From: Methanobrevibacter sp.
Lineage (GTDB): Archaea > Methanobacteriota > Methanobacteria > Methanobacteriales > Methanobacteriaceae
Direction of reading: 5' to 3'
Length of the DNA stretch: 5,714 nucleotides
NCBI GenBank assembly: GCA_016291275.1
Contig: JAEEWY010000100.1
Span: 1 to 5,714 of the forward strand
In this document: piece by piece, positions 4,047 to 5,714 of the stretch
How positions within the stretch are numbered: the first letter of the stretch is position 1
Layout: each line of letters begins with the position of its first letter
Program-made: the position numbers and the translations under genes
The notes under the pieces: model-generated
The model's database searches: none
What the model was told of the DNA's origin: nothing
Seen by the model: only the letters and a program-made list of their open reading frames with translations

Positions 4047-4583
4047 ATGGGACATCCAAGAAAAGCAAGGAAAAAGTATGATACACCACCTCATCCTTGG
4101 AATGCAGAAAGAATTAAAACTGAAAATAAATTAATGTCTAAATACGGCTTAAAAAACAAAAAGGAAATTTGGAAAGCTGATACTTTAGTTAGAAAATACA
4201 GTAGGGAAGCAAGATACTTACTCGGTTTCTCTCAAGATCAAGTAAAAGTTGAAACTGAAGAATTATTAGGACACTTGAAAAGATCAGGAATCCTTGATGA
4301 AAACGCTCACTTAGAAAACATTCTTGATTTAACTGTTGAAGATATTTTAAGAAGAAGATTACAAACTATAGTTTTCCAAAAAGGTTTAGCTCGTACTGCT
4401 AAAGAAGCAAGAATGTTTGTAGTACACGGACACATTGCTTTAAACGGTAAGAAATTAAATTCTCCAAGTTACGTAGTAAAAAGAGGAGAAGAAGAAGCAG
4501 TTGGTTTCTACCACTCTTCCCCAGTAGCTAAACAGATTGAAGAATACAATAAAGCAGCAACTCAAGCTGGAGAAAATCAATAA
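4047..4583 (+). CDS. rps4: 30S ribosomal protein S4
   Basis: Archaeal S4 (uS4), 178 aa, is a primary assembly protein that binds the 5' domain of 16S rRNA near the mRNA entry channel. The N-terminus MGHPRKARKKYDTPPHPW is the archaeal/eukaryotic S9-like form, with no bacterial zinc-knuckle cysteines. The S4 RNA-binding domain spans about residues 102-149 (RRRLQTIVFQKGLARTAKEA, then VVHGHIALNGKKL), with the typical 'G.AR...AR..V.HGHI..NG' pattern. The acidic, Ala- and Gln-rich tail is normal. I choose ATG 4047 over GTG 4041 because family members begin MG-P and the ribosome binding site fits. rps11 follows after 11 bp. In some archaea and bacteria S4 regulates its operon by binding the mRNA; nothing here proves that. 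Confidence 0.97.
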   Translation: MGHPRKARKKYDTPPHPWNAERIKTENKLMSKYGLKNKKEIWKADTLVRKYSREARYLLGFSQDQVKVETEELLGHLKRSGILDENAHLENILDLTVEDILRRRLQTIVFQKGLARTAKEARMFVVHGHIALNGKKLNSPSYVVKRGEEEAVGFYHSSPVAKQIEEYNKAATQAGENQ

Positions 4584-4594
4584 GGTGTGTAATT

Positions 4595-4987
4595 ATGGCA
4601 AAAGACGAAAAATGGGGAATAGCTAATATTTATTCATCCTTTAACAATACTATCTTAACTGTAACTGATATTACCGGAGCAGAAACTATCTGTCAATGGT
4701 CTGGTGGTAAAGTAGTTCGTGCAGACAGACAACAATCCTCTCCTTTTGCAGCTATGGAAGCAGCAAACAGAGCAGCTGAAGATGCAAAAGAAAAAGGTTT
4801 TGTCGGATTACATATTAGAGTAAGAGCTCCTGGTGGAAATGGTCCTAGAAGTCCAGGTCCTGGTGCACAAGCAACCATTCGTGCATTAGCAAGAGCTGGA
4901 ATCAAAATTGGTAAAATTGAAGATATCACTCCTATACCTCATGATGGTACTGGAAGACCAGGCGGTAAAAGAGGAAGAAGAGTATAA
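4595..4987 (+). CDS. rps11: 30S ribosomal protein S11
   Basis: Archaeal S11 (uS11), 130 aa, sits on the platform of the small subunit near the mRNA exit and the E site. The sequence is nearly all signature: WGIANIYSSFNNTILTVTDITG (residues 7-28), SGGKVVRADR (36-45), SSPFAAMEAA (48-57) and LHIRVRAPGGNGPRSPGPGA (72-91). It ends with DITPIPHDGTGRPGGKRGRR. Length and ends match the family. GGTG at 4584-4587, directly after the rps4 stop codon, is the ribosome binding site, seven bases before ATG. The short gaps on both sides (11 and 12 bp) show co-transcription with rps4 and rpoD. Confidence 0.98.
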   Translation: MAKDEKWGIANIYSSFNNTILTVTDITGAETICQWSGGKVVRADRQQSSPFAAMEAANRAAEDAKEKGFVGLHIRVRAPGGNGPRSPGPGAQATIRALARAGIKIGKIEDITPIPHDGTGRPGGKRGRRV

Positions 4988-4999
4988 GAAGGGTTTAAT

Positions 5000-5714
5000 A
5001 TGAAAATTGATGTCAAAGAGCAAGATGAAAATTCAATGACTTTTATAGTCAGAGATGCAGAAGTTCCTTTTGTTAATGCTATTAGAAGAATTGCTATGAT
5101 GAAAGTACCAAAATTAGCTATTGAAGATGTATTCATAGTTAAAAATGATTCTGCAATGTTTGATGAAGTATTAGCTCACAGATTAGGTTTAACTCCTTTA
5201 GTTTCTGATGCAGAATCTATTGAAGGATTAGTGCTTCCAGAAGATTGTGATTGCGATAGTGAAAAAGGAGAATACTGTCCAAGATGCAGTGTTTCTTTCT
5301 CATTAAGGGAAACCGGACCTAAAACTGTATACTCTAAAGATTTAAAATCTTGTGGTGACTCAAAAATTAAACCAGTATACGATACCATCCCTCTCTTGAA
5401 ATTGAAAGAGAATCAGGAAGTTGATTTAGAGGCTGTAGCAAAATTAGGAATTGGTAAAGACCATGCAAAATGGGTTCCAACCACTGTTTGTGCTTATAAA
5501 CAATATCCAGAAATTGAAACTGAAGAAAAAGTTGACAGCACTGTTGCTACTGCAGTTGTTGATGCATGTCCTAGAGGAGTGCTCGATTTTGACAGCGATG
5601 AAGGAAAGATTGAAGTTGTCGATATTGAAAACTGCTCACTTTGTAAAGCTTGTGTAAGGGCAGCAAAAGCAGCAGAATCTAAATGTATCACTGTTGGGTA
5701 TCGTGAAAATGATT
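5000..5714 (+). CDS. rpoD: DNA-directed RNA polymerase subunit D (3' end cut by window)
   Basis: This is the archaeal counterpart of bacterial alpha and eukaryotic Rpb3, which pairs with subunit L to start polymerase assembly. 238 codons are visible and the frame is still open; the family is about 260-270 aa, so some 20-30 residues are missing. The dimerisation core is VPFVNAIRRIAMMKVPKLAI (residues 22-41), followed by LAHRLGLTPL (58-67). A zinc-loop motif with Cys 83, 85, 93 and 96 (CDC...CPRC) matches the Rpb3-type site. A ferredoxin-like insertion has Cys190-Pro, then Cys 212, 215 and 218 (CSLCKAC), enough for one Fe-S cluster; a further Cys lies at 229. ATG 5000 lies 12 bp after the rps11 stop, with AAGGG as a weak ribosome binding site. 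Do not confuse this with bacterial rpoD (sigma-70). Confidence 0.97.
   Translation, partial: MKIDVKEQDENSMTFIVRDAEVPFVNAIRRIAMMKVPKLAIEDVFIVKNDSAMFDEVLAHRLGLTPLVSDAESIEGLVLPEDCDCDSEKGEYCPRCSVSFSLRETGPKTVYSKDLKSCGDSKIKPVYDTIPLLKLKENQEVDLEAVAKLGIGKDHAKWVPTTVCAYKQYPEIETEEKVDSTVATAVVDACPRGVLDFDSDEGKIEVVDIENCSLCKACVRAAKAAESKCITVGYREND

Noticed and set aside
4693..5691. Several minus-strand and alternative-frame ORFs over rps11 and rpoD
   Set aside because: They lie opposite strongly conserved genes, have no ribosome binding sites, and encode low-complexity shadow proteins.
1..5714. CRISPR array, insertion sequence, integrase or toxin-antitoxin system
   Set aside because: I found no regularly spaced repeats, no transposase or integrase motifs, and no small toxin/antitoxin gene pair. 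The 3' end of the tRNA is not duplicated nearby, so there is no sign of an attachment site.

Overview
The window looks like the chromosome of an AT-rich methanogenic archaeon of the order Methanobacteriales, most likely Methanobrevibacter. The evidence is the archaeal-type order S13 - S4 - S11 - RNA polymerase subunit D, a class II tRNA-Ser with no encoded CCA, archaeal Shine-Dalgarno matches (GGAGG, GGTG, GTGAT) and TTTATATA-type promoter boxes in very A/T-rich spacers. The genus is an inference from base composition and protein style, not from a database match.

Layout: positions 1-55 probably hold the last 17 codons of a plus-strand gene. Positions 56-385 are non-coding, with a G-rich motif, a nested dyad followed by T8, and T-rich stretches; this is where converging transcripts from both sides would end. 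A minus-strand gene (386-943) encodes a small soluble protein of unknown function. It is divergent, across a 271-bp very A/T-rich promoter region, from a plus-strand gene for a SHOCT-domain protein (1215-1727). A TPR-like protein gene (1796-2641) follows after a 68-bp gap. These three genes are the lineage-specific, poorly characterised part of the window.

Positions 2642-2956 are non-coding and lead into tRNA-Ser(GGA) at 2957-3041. The region holds a perfect 18-bp palindrome, a dyad, a good BRE/TATA box and a 12-bp hairpin just in front of the tRNA. Positions 3042-3495 are a long spacer with several hairpins (one followed by T8, so probably the tRNA terminator) and a likely promoter for the ribosomal operon.

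Positions 3496-5714 are the conserved operon: rps13, rps4, rps11 and rpoD, the last cut by the window end. The S13/S4 gap is 101 bp, while the later gaps are 11 and 12 bp. S4, S11 and S13 belong to the small ribosomal subunit. RpoD is the alpha/Rpb3-like assembly subunit of RNA polymerase, and it shows both an Rpb3-like zinc loop and a single-cluster Fe-S insertion. The operon therefore joins translation and transcription machinery under shared control.

I see no mobile element, CRISPR array or clear new multi-gene system. The most interesting unexplained material is the structured spacers around tRNA-Ser and upstream of rps13, the repeated short motifs in the promoter regions, and the unassigned gene trio.
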